Assembly (NCBI RefSeq): GCF_003626915.1 | Contig: NZ_CP032570.1 | Span: forward strand, 1,302,001 to 1,366,000 | Length of the DNA stretch: 64,000 nt | Reading direction: 5' to 3' | DNA from: Tsuneonella amylolytica | GTDB lineage: Bacteria; Pseudomonadota; Alphaproteobacteria; Sphingomonadales; Sphingomonadaceae | Shown here: positions 16,425 to 27,032 of the stretch, in pieces | How the letters are laid out: each line of letters begins with the position of its first letter | How positions within the stretch are numbered: position 1 is the stretch's first letter | Notes under the pieces: model-generated | What the model was told of the DNA's origin: nothing | Database searches by the model: none | Seen by the model: the letters and a program-made list of their open reading frames with translations, nothing else | Position numbers and translations under genes: made by a program

Positions 16425-17590
16425 CCGGTATGGACCCCGAACTGTTCGAGCAGTTCATCGACCAGCTCGAACGCTACGTGCGCGAGCGGCTGCTGCCCGC
16501 CGAACGCGAGGTGATCGAAAGCGACCGCATCCCCGAGGCGATCGTCGACGAGATGCGCGAAATGGGCCTGTTCGGGCTGACGGTGCCGGAAGAGTACGGC
16601 GGTGCCGGGCTCAGCACATCGCAATATGCGCGGGTCGTGAAGACGATGGCCTATGTCGCGCCGGCGTTCCGCAGCATCTTCTCGATTAACGTCGGCATGT
16701 TCAACAGCGCGATCAAGAACGGCGCGACCGAGGCGCAGAAGGCCGAATGGTGGCCCCGCATCGCCGCCGGCGAAATCGCCTGCTTCGGCCTGACCGAGCC
16801 CGGCAGCGGCAGCGACAGCGCCGCGATGGCGACCACCGCCCGGCCCGACCCGGACGGCAACGGCTGGATCCTCAACGGGACGAAGCGCTACATCACCAAT
16901 TCGCCGCAGGCCGCGGTCGGCCTCATCATGGCTCGCACCGAGAAGGACGCGATGCCCAAGAACGCGCACGTATCCGCCTTCATCGTGCCGATGGACACGC
17001 CGGGCGTATCGACCGGCAGCCCGGACAAGAAGATGGGCCAGTCCGGCGCGCAGATCGCCGACGTGATCCTGGAGGACGTGCACGTCCCCGGCGAGGCGCT
17101 GCTGGGCGGCGAGACGGGCAAGGGCTTCGTCTTTGCGATGAAGAGCCTCGACAACGGGCGTATCTCGGTGGGCGCGGCGGCAACCGGCTATGCCCGCCGC
17201 GCGCTCGACAGCGCCTTGCGCTACGCCACCGAGCGCAAGGCGTTCGGCGAGCCCATCGCGAACTTCCAGCTTATCCAGGCGATGCTGGCCGACAGCGAAA
17301 TCGAGATCTACGCCGCCGAGGCAATGATGGCCGACGTCACCGCACGCGCCGACCGGGGCGAAAACATCCTCCGTAAGGCCGCCGCGTTCAAGGTCTTCGC
17401 ATCCGAGATGTGCGGCCGCGTAGTCGACCGGGTGGTTCAGGTCTACGGCGGTGCGGGCTACCTCGCCGAATACGATGCCGAGCGGTTCTTCCGCGATGCG
17501 CGTATCTACCGCATCTACGAAGGAACGACCCAGATCCTCCAGCTGCAGATCGCCAAGCACATGCTGCGCGATTTCGCGGCGCAGGCGTAG
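16421..17590 (+). CDS. Acyl-CoA dehydrogenase
   Basis: This 389-residue FAD enzyme catalyses the alpha,beta-dehydrogenation of an acyl-CoA. Visible signatures are the N-terminal helical domain, C-F-G-L-T-E-P-G-S-G-S-D (FAD-binding signature 1), N-G-T-K-R-Y-I-T-N, R-K-A-F-G-E-P-I, Q-V-Y-G-G-A-G-Y and R-I-Y-E-G-T-T-Q-I, where the Glu is the usual catalytic base. Acyl chain specificity is not evident. Immediate overlap or abutment with the lipoprotein before it and the CoA-transferase after it indicates one operon for degradation of an organic acid. Confidence 0.93.
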   Translation: MTGMDPELFEQFIDQLERYVRERLLPAEREVIESDRIPEAIVDEMREMGLFGLTVPEEYGGAGLSTSQYARVVKTMAYVAPAFRSIFSINVGMFNSAIKNGATEAQKAEWWPRIAAGEIACFGLTEPGSGSDSAAMATTARPDPDGNGWILNGTKRYITNSPQAAVGLIMARTEKDAMPKNAHVSAFIVPMDTPGVSTGSPDKKMGQSGAQIADVILEDVHVPGEALLGGETGKGFVFAMKSLDNGRISVGAAATGYARRALDSALRYATERKAFGEPIANFQLIQAMLADSEIEIYAAEAMMADVTARADRGENILRKAAAFKVFASEMCGRVVDRVVQVYGGAGYLAEYDAERFFRDARIYRIYEGTTQILQLQIAKHMLRDFAAQA

Positions 17591-18835
17591 ATGTACGACC
17601 TTCTCTCCGACCTTTCGATCGTCGAGGTGTCGAGCTTCGTCGCCTCGCCCACGGTGGGACTCTACTGCGCGCAGATGGGAGCCGAAGTCATCCGGGTCGA
17701 CCAGATCGGCGGGGGGCTCGACTACGACCGCTACATGCAGACCGCCGAGGGGCGCAGCCTCGCGTGGGAGAACCTCAACCGCGCCAAGAAGTCGGTCGCG
17801 CTCGACCTGCGGTCGGCCGAAGGGCGCGAACTCGCCGTCGAACTGGCGCGTGCGACCGGACAACTCGTCACCAACCTGCCGGAAAAGAGCTTCCTGTCGC
17901 ACGCGGCGGTGAGCGAAGGGCGGCCGGACATGATCAGCCTTCGCGTGATGGGCTGGCACGACGGGCGACAGGCGATGGATTTCACCGTCAACGCCGCCAG
18001 CGGATACCCGCTGATGACCGGCCCGGAGGACTGGGATGTCGCCACGGCGCCGCCGGTCAACCAGGTGCTGCCCGCATGGGACTTCATCACCGGGGCGTAC
18101 TGCGCGTTCGCACTGATGGCGGCGGTGCACCTCCGGTCGCGCACCGGCGAAGGCGCGGAAGTGCGCGTACCGCTGGGCGACGTCGCCATCGGCACCGTCG
18201 CCAACTCGGGCGCGATGGCCGAAATGCTCTATCGCGGCGGCGACCGCCCGCGGCTGGGCAACGCGATCTGGGGCGCGCTGGGGCGCGACTTCACCAGCCG
18301 CGACGGCAAGCGCTTCATGGTCGCAGTGCTGACCCCAAAGCAGTGGACGGCGATGGTGGATGCGCTCGGCATCGCCCAACCCGTCGCCGCGCTGGAGACG
18401 AAGACCGGCGCCGAATTCGCAAAGTCCGACCATAACCGCTTCGTCCACCGCGACGCGCTGTTCGCGATCGTACAGGGTGCCGCGGGCCAGCGCGATTACG
18501 CCGACCTCGCCCAAGCCCTGACCCGGGCTGGGGCGACGTTCGAGCGGTATCGCACGATGCACGAGGCATCCACCGACCCCGAGCTCGTCGGCGACAACCC
18601 GCTGTTCGGCCCGAGCCCGGCGAACCCCAGCGGCTTCGCCTACCCCGCCGCCCGCAGCTTCGCCAACCTGCCCGCGCGCGAAGCCGCCGATCCGCGGCCC
18701 GCGCCCTATCTCGGCCAGCATAGCGAGGAAGTGCTCAGCCAGCGGCTCGGCCTCGGCTCGGGCCAGATCGGCGACCTGATTGACCGCGGGGTCGTCGACA
18801 CCAGCGACCAGACCGGATTGAGGAAGAGACCATGA
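17591..18835 (+). CDS. Family III CoA-transferase (CaiB/BaiF)
   Basis: This 414-residue protein follows the class III CoA-transferase pattern: I-V-E-V-S-S-F-V-A-S-P-T, Q-M-G-A-E-V-I-R-V-D-Q-I-G-G, the N-L-N-R-A-K-K-S-V-A-L-D-L-R signature, and G-A-Y-C-A-F-A-L-M-A-A. Members move CoA between carboxylic acids. It starts directly after the dehydrogenase stop and overlaps the thiolase (ATGA). The likely job is activation of the acid substrate that the dehydrogenase and thiolase then process; the substrate is unknown. Confidence 0.88.
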   Translation: MYDLLSDLSIVEVSSFVASPTVGLYCAQMGAEVIRVDQIGGGLDYDRYMQTAEGRSLAWENLNRAKKSVALDLRSAEGRELAVELARATGQLVTNLPEKSFLSHAAVSEGRPDMISLRVMGWHDGRQAMDFTVNAASGYPLMTGPEDWDVATAPPVNQVLPAWDFITGAYCAFALMAAVHLRSRTGEGAEVRVPLGDVAIGTVANSGAMAEMLYRGGDRPRLGNAIWGALGRDFTSRDGKRFMVAVLTPKQWTAMVDALGIAQPVAALETKTGAEFAKSDHNRFVHRDALFAIVQGAAGQRDYADLAQALTRAGATFERYRTMHEASTDPELVGDNPLFGPSPANPSGFAYPAARSFANLPAREAADPRPAPYLGQHSEEVLSQRLGLGSGQIGDLIDRGVVDTSDQTGLRKRP

Positions 18836-20049
18836 CTGCAAAACGCCGCGCCGCCATCGTCAGCCCCCTGCGCACCCCGGTTGGCAAGTTCCTCGGCACG
18901 CTCTCGCCGCTCGGTGCCGGCGAACTGGGCGCAATCATACTGAAGGCGCTGATGGAGCGCACTGGCATCGATCCCGCCCGGGTGGACGACGTCGTCTTCA
19001 GCCAGGGCTATGGCAATGCCGAAGCCCCTGCCATCGGGCACTGGAGCTGGCTGGCCGCCGGCCTTCCGCTCGAGGTGCCCGGATACCAGCTCGACCGCCG
19101 CTGCGGATCAGGGGTGCAGGCGGTGGTCAACGCGGCGATGATGATCGAGGCGGGACATGCAGACGTGGTCGTGGCGGGCGGCTGCGAAAGCATGTCGAAC
19201 GTCGAGCATTACACGACCGCGCTGCGCGGCGGGGTCAAGGCAGGTAACGTCGAGCTGTGGGACCGGCTCACCCGCGGCCGCCTGATGAGCCAGCCTGTCG
19301 AACGCTTCGGCGTCATCACCGGCATGATCGAGACCGCCGAAAACCTCGCCAAGGACTACGGCATCACCCGCGAAGAGGCGGACGAATTCGCGGTCAGGTC
19401 GCACCGGAACGCCGCCGCCGCGTGGGATGCAGGCAAGTTCGACGACCAGCTCGTCACGGTCGAGGTGCCGCAGAGGAAGGGCGATCCGCTGGTCTTCGCC
19501 AGGGACGAGGGCTTCCGCGCCGCTGCCAGCATGGAAAGCCTCGGCAAGCTGCGCGCCCTGGAGGGCGGCGTGGTGACCGCGGGCAACGCCAGCCAGCAGA
19601 ACGATGCGGCGGCCGCCTGCCTCGTGGTGGCGGAGGACAAGCTGGAGGAACTCGGGCTCGAACCGATGCTGTGGTTCACCGGCTACGCCGCGGCGGGCTG
19701 CGACCCGAGCCGCATGGGCATCGGCCCGGTCCCGGCGGTCGAGCGATTGTTCGCCCGCACCGGCATGGGCTGGGACGACATCGGCCTGGTCGAACTCAAC
19801 GAAGCCTTCGCGCCGCAGGTGCTCGCCGTCCTGAAGGGCTGGGGCTGGTCCGAGGACGATACCCGCCGCGACATCCTCAATGTCAACGGTTCGGGCATCT
19901 CGCTCGGTCATCCGATCGGCGCGACCGGCGGGCGCATCCTCGCCGACATGGCGCACGAGATGGCCCGGCGCGAGGTGCGCTACGGCCTCGAGACGATGTG
20001 CATCGGCGGCGGTCAGGGCATCGCCGCGATCTTCGAGCGCGCAGCCTGA
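18832..20049 (+). CDS. Acetyl-CoA acetyltransferase (thiolase)
   Basis: This 405-residue thiolase has the acyl-accepting Cys91 in R-R-C-G-S-G-V-Q-A-V, then N-E-A-F-A, the G-S-G-I-S-L-G-H-P-I-G-A-T-G motif with the active His, and C-I-G-G-G-Q-G with the second Cys. It cleaves or forms 3-ketoacyl-CoA. It completes the coupled dehydrogenase/CoA-transferase/thiolase set. A second thiolase with the same Cys91 position is encoded at 32974-34158, so this one may serve a dedicated pathway. Confidence 0.93.
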   Translation: MTAKRRAAIVSPLRTPVGKFLGTLSPLGAGELGAIILKALMERTGIDPARVDDVVFSQGYGNAEAPAIGHWSWLAAGLPLEVPGYQLDRRCGSGVQAVVNAAMMIEAGHADVVVAGGCESMSNVEHYTTALRGGVKAGNVELWDRLTRGRLMSQPVERFGVITGMIETAENLAKDYGITREEADEFAVRSHRNAAAAWDAGKFDDQLVTVEVPQRKGDPLVFARDEGFRAAASMESLGKLRALEGGVVTAGNASQQNDAAAACLVVAEDKLEELGLEPMLWFTGYAAAGCDPSRMGIGPVPAVERLFARTGMGWDDIGLVELNEAFAPQVLAVLKGWGWSEDDTRRDILNVNGSGISLGHPIGATGGRILADMAHEMARREVRYGLETMCIGGGQGIAAIFERAA

Positions 20050-20097
20050 CGGGGCGTTTGCGGCACGCGCGCCGCGGTGCTAGTTTCATCCGCAACG

Positions 20098-21036
20098 ATG
20101 GCTACGCTCGCAACCGCTGAACCCGACTTCACTGCGCTGCCGGACCTCCCGGCGGACGTGTTCACCGCGCCCCTGCAGAAACCGGCCCATGTCGGCGACG
20201 ACTGGCTCGAACCGAAGCAGACCGTCTACGACAGCGACGAAGACGCGATCTGGAACGACCTGTTCGCGCGCCAGATGGAAGTTCTGCCCGGCCGCGCCGC
20301 AAGCGCGTTCATGGCCGGCCTGCAGAAGCTCAACCTCAACCGGGGCGGCGTGCCCGAGTTCGCCAAGCTCAGCGAAGACCTGTCGGCGCTGACCGGGTGG
20401 TCGGTGGTGCCGGTGCCGATGCTGATCCCCGATCACGTGTTCTTCTGGCACCTGGCCAACCGGCGTTTCCCGGCCGGCAACTTCATCCGCACGCGGGAAA
20501 CGTTCGACTACATCCAGGAACCCGACGTCTTTCACGACGTGTTCGGCCATGTGCCGATGCTGACCGACCCGGTCTATGCCGACTACATGCAGGAATACGG
20601 CCGCGCCGGGTGGAAGGCGATGCGCTACAACCGGCTGAAGGCGCTGGGCGCGCTCTACTGGTACACGGTCGAATTCGGGCTGATCGAGGAAGCCGGCAGC
20701 ATCAAGGCCTACGGCGCGGGTATCCTGTCCGGCCCGACCGAGGTGGTTTACGCAACCGAGGCGGCAAGCCCCAACCGGATCATGCTCAACGTCGACCGGG
20801 TGATGCGCACCGACTACGTCATCGACGACCTGCAGCCGACGTATTTCGTGATCGAGAGTTTCGAGGATCTCTACCGCCAGACGGTGGAGCGCGATTTCGA
20901 CCGGCTCTACCGCTCGCTTTCGCCGGGCTTCACCTACGCCAACAGCGCGGTGATCGATCTCGACAACGTGGTCAGCCGGGGAACGCAGGAATACCTGCTG
21001 CGCGGCGGCCGCGGCAGCGGGGCGACGGCGGCCTAA
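20098..21036 (+). CDS. phhA: Phenylalanine 4-monooxygenase (phenylalanine hydroxylase)
   Basis: This 312-residue non-heme iron enzyme converts phenylalanine to tyrosine using a pterin cofactor and oxygen. The iron ligands are seen: H146 and H151 in F-H-D-V-F-G-H and E192 in Y-T-V-E-F-G. R-R-F-P-A-G-N-F-I-R and S-G-P-T-E-V-V also fit. It lacks the N-terminal regulatory ACT domain, as is usual for bacterial forms. ATG at 20098 is taken; an in-frame ATG seven codons upstream is less likely. It lies 48 bases after the thiolase and may be part of the same transcript. Confidence 0.95.
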   Translation: MATLATAEPDFTALPDLPADVFTAPLQKPAHVGDDWLEPKQTVYDSDEDAIWNDLFARQMEVLPGRAASAFMAGLQKLNLNRGGVPEFAKLSEDLSALTGWSVVPVPMLIPDHVFFWHLANRRFPAGNFIRTRETFDYIQEPDVFHDVFGHVPMLTDPVYADYMQEYGRAGWKAMRYNRLKALGALYWYTVEFGLIEEAGSIKAYGAGILSGPTEVVYATEAASPNRIMLNVDRVMRTDYVIDDLQPTYFVIESFEDLYRQTVERDFDRLYRSLSPGFTYANSAVIDLDNVVSRGTQEYLLRGGRGSGATAA

Positions 21037-21042
21037 ACCACG

Positions 21043-21075
21043 AAAAAGCCGGCCCGGGATCGCTCCCGAGCCGGC
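21043..21075 (-). terminator. Rho-independent terminator between phhA and the lipoprotein gene
   Basis: GCCGGC/GCCGGC plus an inner CGGGA/TCCCG pairing around one mismatch, loop TCGC, followed on the minus strand by TTTTT. It ends the minus-strand lipoprotein transcript and may also stop phhA readthrough. Confidence 0.85.
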
Positions 21076-21097
21076 CAATTCGGTTAGAGCGTGAAGC

Positions 21098-21373
21098 TCA
21101 GTTCGTGGTCGCGGTCGCGGCCGGAGCTGCGCCGTTGTCCATCGCTTCGCCGGTCTCTTCCATGGCGTCGGCCTTGTCTTCGGCCTGGTCGGTCATGGCG
21201 TCGGCCTGGGCGTCGGAGATCTGGCCAGCGTCTTCCATGGCTTCCGCCTGGTCGTTCACGGCTTCGGCGTTCTGCTCGCCGGCGTCTTCCATGGCGTTCT
21301 CCTGCGGGCCGTCGCAAGCGGCGACGGTCAGACCGAGGGCGAGAGCCGACGAAAGGGCAATAAGCTTCTTCAT
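21098..21373 (-). CDS. Asp/Ala/Glu-repeat lipoprotein
   Basis: This 91-residue protein has a lipoprotein signal M-K-K-L-I-A-L-S-S-A-L-A-L-G with lipobox V-A-A-C near residue 20. The remainder repeats E-A-M-E-D-A-G / A-D-A-M-T-D-Q-A-E-D-type acidic heptad-like units, suggesting an extended or helical acidic tail. No known function. The ATG with upstream AGTTTCCCCTTTTAGG-type sequence is the only start that yields the signal. An intrinsic terminator follows. Confidence 0.75.
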   Translation of the reverse strand: MKKLIALSSALALGLTVAACDGPQENAMEDAGEQNAEAVNDQAEAMEDAGQISDAQADAMTDQAEDKADAMEETGEAMDNGAAPAATATTN

Positions 21374-21449
21374 TTCAGTTTCCCCTTTTAGGATGGGACG
21401 CGGTGCATACCACCTTGCGACCCCGATTAAAGCAAAATTGTGGCAGTGC

Positions 21450-21704
21450 TCAGCGCGCCATCCGCATGCGGGCGGCATTGAAACCGCCGAGGACGGCGAC
21501 CGATACGGCGATCGCGGCCAGAAGGGCGGTGGCGGTGAGGCCCAAGGCGAGCGGAGCGGCGCTGAACAATGCGCCAGCGACGAGCGCGGCAATGACGCCT
21601 ACGCCCATGTTGAGCGCAATATCGCGGCCCTCGTCGTTGCAAGTCAGGATCGATGCCGACCAGCCGAGGATCGCACCGACCGCCATGAGAACGACAAAGC
21701 CCAA
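21450..21704 (-). CDS. Small three-helix membrane protein (GlsB/YeaQ-like)
   Basis: This 84-residue protein is highly hydrophobic with about three membrane helices and a Gly-rich pattern (A-V-G-A-I-L-G-W-S-A-S, N-M-G-V-G-V-I-A-A-L-V-A-G-A) resembling the GlsB/YeaQ/YmgE stress-response membrane protein family, though the loop carries C-N-D-E-G-R-D-I. The frame starts at TTG (21704); ATG at 21686 would shorten it by six residues. The family assignment is by resemblance only. Confidence 0.6.
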   Translation of the reverse strand: MGFVVLMAVGAILGWSASILTCNDEGRDIALNMGVGVIAALVAGALFSAAPLALGLTATALLAAIAVSVAVLGGFNAARMRMAR

Positions 21705-21789
21705 CTGTTACCACCTATTGCTACGGTACCGAGACGGGAAAGCCGCGAGCTATCCTATGGTTCCTCCGAATGCGACGAGCCGAGGGGGG

Positions 21790-22629
21790 TTACCGTAACG
21801 ACAGCCAGGCCAGCGCGACGATGCCGAGGACGATCCGGTACCATGCGAAGGGGGCAAAACCCCGCCGGCTGACGTAGGCCACGAACGCCCGGATCACGAA
21901 CAGCGCGACGACGAAGCTGACGACGAAGCCGATCGCGATCTCGTCCCAGCCAACTGATCCCGCAGTGGCGAGCTGGTCGCCCCTGGTCGCGAGTTCGAGC
22001 GTGGTGGCACCGACCATCGTCGGGACGGCGAGAAAGAAGCTGAATTCCGCCGCAGTCTTGCGGTGAACCCCCATTGCGAGCGCGCCCATGATCGTCGCGC
22101 CCGAGCGACTGACCCCCGGAACCATCGCGAGGCATTGTGCGAGGCCGACCCCGATGACCATCCTGAGCGGCAGGTCGGCGACGCCGTCGTCGCCTTCGCG
22201 CGGCCCTTCCCTCAGTTCGACTTCCGCGGGTTGGTACCGCCGCTCGATCAGCAGGATCGCAATGCCGCCCGCGATCAGCGCCCAGCAGACGATCGCCGGG
22301 CTGCCCAGCATCACGTCGATGTAGTCCTTGAGCAGCAGGCCGAGGACCGCGCTGGGCAGGAAGGCGACGAGAATGTTGCGCGCGAACATCAGCCCCTGCC
22401 GCTCGAGGCGCAACACGCCCATGCCCGCCGACCAGAAATTGCCCCAGTACTGGTAAACCACGGCGAGGATCGCGCCCAGCTGGATCACGACGTTGAACAT
22501 CGCCCACTGCGATGCGTCGTAGCCGAACAGTTCGGTGGCAAGGATCAGGTGCCCGGTCGAGGAGACGGGGACGAATTCGGTCAGACCCTCGACGATGCCG
22601 AGGAGGATGGCGGTAAGTGTAAGGCCCAT
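21790..22629 (-). CDS. uppP: Undecaprenyl-diphosphatase UppP (BacA)
   Basis: This 279-residue integral membrane enzyme regenerates undecaprenyl phosphate for peptidoglycan and polysaccharide synthesis. The signature E-G-L-T-E-F-V-P-V-S-S-T-G-H is at the N-terminus and P-G-V-S-R-S-G-A-T in the second half; both line the active site. About eight hydrophobic helices are visible. It lies just after the hairpin that ends the M13 peptidase gene, so it may have its own promoter around that hairpin or rely on readthrough. Confidence 0.95.
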   Translation of the reverse strand: MGLTLTAILLGIVEGLTEFVPVSSTGHLILATELFGYDASQWAMFNVVIQLGAILAVVYQYWGNFWSAGMGVLRLERQGLMFARNILVAFLPSAVLGLLLKDYIDVMLGSPAIVCWALIAGGIAILLIERRYQPAEVELREGPREGDDGVADLPLRMVIGVGLAQCLAMVPGVSRSGATIMGALAMGVHRKTAAEFSFFLAVPTMVGATTLELATRGDQLATAGSVGWDEIAIGFVVSFVVALFVIRAFVAYVSRRGFAPFAWYRIVLGIVALAWLSLR

Positions 22630-22650
22630 GCGCCGCGCTCATGAAGAAAG

Positions 22651-22680
22651 GGCGGGGCAAGTCAAGTGACCTGCCCCGCC
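22651..22680 (-). terminator. Probable terminator of the M13 peptidase gene
   Basis: A nine-base-pair stem GGCGGGGCA/TGCCCCGCC with an inner GTCA/TGAC pairing, followed on the minus strand by CTTTCTT. It is 33 bases after the peptidase stop and 22 bases ahead of uppP. Confidence 0.65.
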
Positions 22681-22713
22681 TCGACCTCTCGGAAGCGACT
22701 TACGAGCAACCGA

Positions 22714-24870
22714 TTACCAGATTTTCACGCGCTGTTCGGGCGGAAGGTAGAGCGCATCGTCGGGCGTCACGTTGAACGCCTTGTACCACGCGTCCATCTG
22801 GCGGACCGCGCCGTTGGTCCGGTATTCTTCCGGGCTGTGCGGATCGGTGCGCAGGCGCTGGCGGGCGCTGTCCTCGCGCTGCTGGCTGCGCCAGACCTGT
22901 GCCCAGGCGAGGAAGAAGCGCTGGTCGCCGGTCAGCCCGTCGATCACCTTGTCCTCCTTGCCGTTCAGCGACAGCTTGTAGGCACGGTAGGCGAGGCTCA
23001 GTCCGCCGACGTCGCCGATGTTCTCGCCCAGCGTCAGCCGGCCGTTCACGCAGGTCTTGCCGTCGTCGAGCGGGCAGAACTCGCCGTACTGCTTGACCAG
23101 CGCATCGCCGAGCTTGTCGAACGCGGCGCGATCGGCGTCGGTCCACCAGTTGCGCAGCATGCCGGTGCCGTCGGACTTCGAACCCTGGTCGTCGAAGCCG
23201 TGGCCCATCTCGTGGCCGATCACCGCGCCGATCCCGCCGTAATTCACGGCCGGGTCCGCCGACTGGCCGAAGAACGGCTGCTGCAGGATGCCGGCGGGGA
23301 ACACGATCTCGTTCTTGGTCGAGTTGTAGTACGCATTCACCGTCTGCGGCAGCATGCCCCACTCGGTGCGGTCGATCGGACCGCCGAGCTTCGACAGCAT
23401 GTCGTTGTAGGCCCACTGCCCGGCTGCCATGCGGTTGGCGAGCGGGTTGCCCGACACGATCGTCAGACCCGGGTAGGTCTCCAGTTCGTCGCGGTAGCCG
23501 ATCTTTGGATCGAACGCGTCGAGCTTGGCGATCGCTTCCTTCTTGGTCGCGGGGCTCATCCAGTCGTTCTCTTGGATGCTGATCGCCATGGCCTTGCGCA
23601 GGTTCTTGACGAGGTCGACCATCGCGGCCTTGTTCTCGGCCGGGAAGTACCGCTGGACGTAGGACGCGCCGACGAGTTCGCCGAGCAGGCCTTCGGTTTC
23701 GGACGTCGCACGCTTCCACCGTTCCCGCTGCTGGGGCGTGCCCGACAGGGTCGTGCCGTAGAACGCGAAGTTCTTCGCATCGAGGTCGCTGCCGAGGATC
23801 GCCGCGTTCGAGTTGAGGAAGTTTTTCACCATCCAGGCCTGCAGCGTTTCGACCGGCGTCGACTCGATCAGGGCGAGCATCGCAGGCGTGCCGCCGCCGA
23901 TCTTGGCGAGCGTCGCTTCGTCGAGGCCGAGTTCCTTCGCCCGCTCGGCGCTCGGTGGCAGATCGGACACGATGTAGCGATCGGTGTCGGCGAGCTTCGA
24001 CGAGGCAAGCAGCGCGGCCATCGGGAACGACGGCGACAGCGCCGCGAGTTCCTCGGGCGTCAGGCGGTTGTAGGTGAGGTCGCGGTTGCGGCGCGTGGCG
24101 CGGTCCCACTGGACCTTGCGCGCGATCTGGTCTTCGAAGTCGTAGACTTTCTGCGCCATGCCCGCGGCATCGGCATAGCCGCCCTGGCCGAGGAGATAGG
24201 CGACATAGTCGCGGTACTTGGACTGGATGCCCTTACCCTTCTCGGTTTCGTCGAGGTAGTAGTCGCGATCCGGCAGGCCGAGCCCGCCCGAGCCCACATA
24301 GACCGAGTAGCGCGTCGGCTCCTTGGCATCGACGCTCACGAACCCGCCCACGGGCGAGGGGTAGCCGGTCTCGCCCCACAGGGTCGCGAGTTCGGCCAGC
24401 GTGCCCGCGCCCTTGATCTTGGCAAGATACGGCTGCGCGGGGGCGAGGCCCGCCGCGTCGATGGCGGCGGTGTCGTTGTACGACTTGTAGGCATCGACGA
24501 TGCGCTTCTCGTCGGCGGTCAGCGTGGCCGGGTTCTTGGCGACGAGATCGTCGATCAGCTTCTTGACGTCGCTCGTCGACTTCTCGCCGAGGTAGTTGAA
24601 CGAGCCATAGCGGCTGAACTGCGGCGGCAGCGGGTTGGCCGCCAGCCACTTGTCGTTGGCATAGGCGAAGAAGTCGTCGCCCGGATCGACGGTCTTGTCG
24701 AGCGCGGCGGGGTCGAAGCCCCAGGTGCCGAACGTCATCTGCGGCGCGTGCATATCGGCCTTCGCGGCCGGAGCCGCGTTGGCGGCGGGCGTCTGCTGCG
24801 CCATGGCGGGCGCGGCGAAGGCGAGCGCGGCAGCGCTGGCGCCAAGGGCGGCGATAGTCTTGAATGTCAT
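22714..24870 (-). CDS. M13 family zinc metallopeptidase (neprilysin-like)
   Basis: This 718-residue enzyme begins with a signal peptide ending A-P-A-M-A-Q-Q. Its catalytic domain has H-E-M-G-H at residues 553-557 (zinc ligands and catalytic Glu) and E-N-I-G-D with the third ligand at about E616. N-A-Y-Y-N-S (substrate-binding) lies upstream and the protein ends near V-K-I-W, the usual C-terminal Trp of the family. It is a periplasmic oligopeptidase. The ATG preceded by AGAGGACATCCT was preferred over an upstream frame extension, since it opens directly on the signal peptide. Confidence 0.94.
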   Translation of the reverse strand: MTFKTIAALGASAAALAFAAPAMAQQTPAANAAPAAKADMHAPQMTFGTWGFDPAALDKTVDPGDDFFAYANDKWLAANPLPPQFSRYGSFNYLGEKSTSDVKKLIDDLVAKNPATLTADEKRIVDAYKSYNDTAAIDAAGLAPAQPYLAKIKGAGTLAELATLWGETGYPSPVGGFVSVDAKEPTRYSVYVGSGGLGLPDRDYYLDETEKGKGIQSKYRDYVAYLLGQGGYADAAGMAQKVYDFEDQIARKVQWDRATRRNRDLTYNRLTPEELAALSPSFPMAALLASSKLADTDRYIVSDLPPSAERAKELGLDEATLAKIGGGTPAMLALIESTPVETLQAWMVKNFLNSNAAILGSDLDAKNFAFYGTTLSGTPQQRERWKRATSETEGLLGELVGASYVQRYFPAENKAAMVDLVKNLRKAMAISIQENDWMSPATKKEAIAKLDAFDPKIGYRDELETYPGLTIVSGNPLANRMAAGQWAYNDMLSKLGGPIDRTEWGMLPQTVNAYYNSTKNEIVFPAGILQQPFFGQSADPAVNYGGIGAVIGHEMGHGFDDQGSKSDGTGMLRNWWTDADRAAFDKLGDALVKQYGEFCPLDDGKTCVNGRLTLGENIGDVGGLSLAYRAYKLSLNGKEDKVIDGLTGDQRFFLAWAQVWRSQQREDSARQRLRTDPHSPEEYRTNGAVRQMDAWYKAFNVTPDDALYLPPEQRVKIW

Positions 24871-25045
24871 AGGATGTCCTCTGTCCCCCGGAACCGCGAA
24901 CGGGCCCCGATCCTGCGGCGCATCCGACACGCACACGCGCGCGGGGTCAACGCCGCCTGTCGATTGCGGTGGACCCTTCATAGAACACGGCGCCTGAGGC
25001 GGGGATGAACGCGCCCGGCCAGTGCCTGACGCAGGTTCCGAGCGG

Positions 25046-26878
<1,833 letters not shown>

Positions 26879-26947
26879 CGCGGCGGGACATAAGGCGCGG
26901 CGCGGGCGAAATCCACCGGGCCCCTGCCGCCCGGCACCGTTTTCGAG

Positions 26948-26964
26948 ATTGTGCGTTGCACAAT
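26948..26964. promoter_or_regulatory. Inverted repeat ahead of phaZ (candidate PhaR operator)
   Basis: ATTGTGC-GTT-GCACAAT is a perfect seven-base inverted repeat with a three-base spacer in the divergent ABC exporter/phaZ gap, 68 bases before the phaZ start. Its core TGC-N3-GCA matches the TGC-rich pattern described for PhaR-type repressors of PHA genes. The assignment is an inference. Confidence 0.45.
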
Positions 26965-27032
26965 GGACCCCATATGGGCACTTTACACTGCACGAACGCC
27001 CGCGAGAGGCGGCAGACAGCAGGGGAAACAGA

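Noticed and set aside
16340-18841. An 833-codon minus-strand frame opposite the acyl-CoA dehydrogenase and CoA-transferase
   Set aside because: Shadow frame of two coupled, recognisable enzymes.
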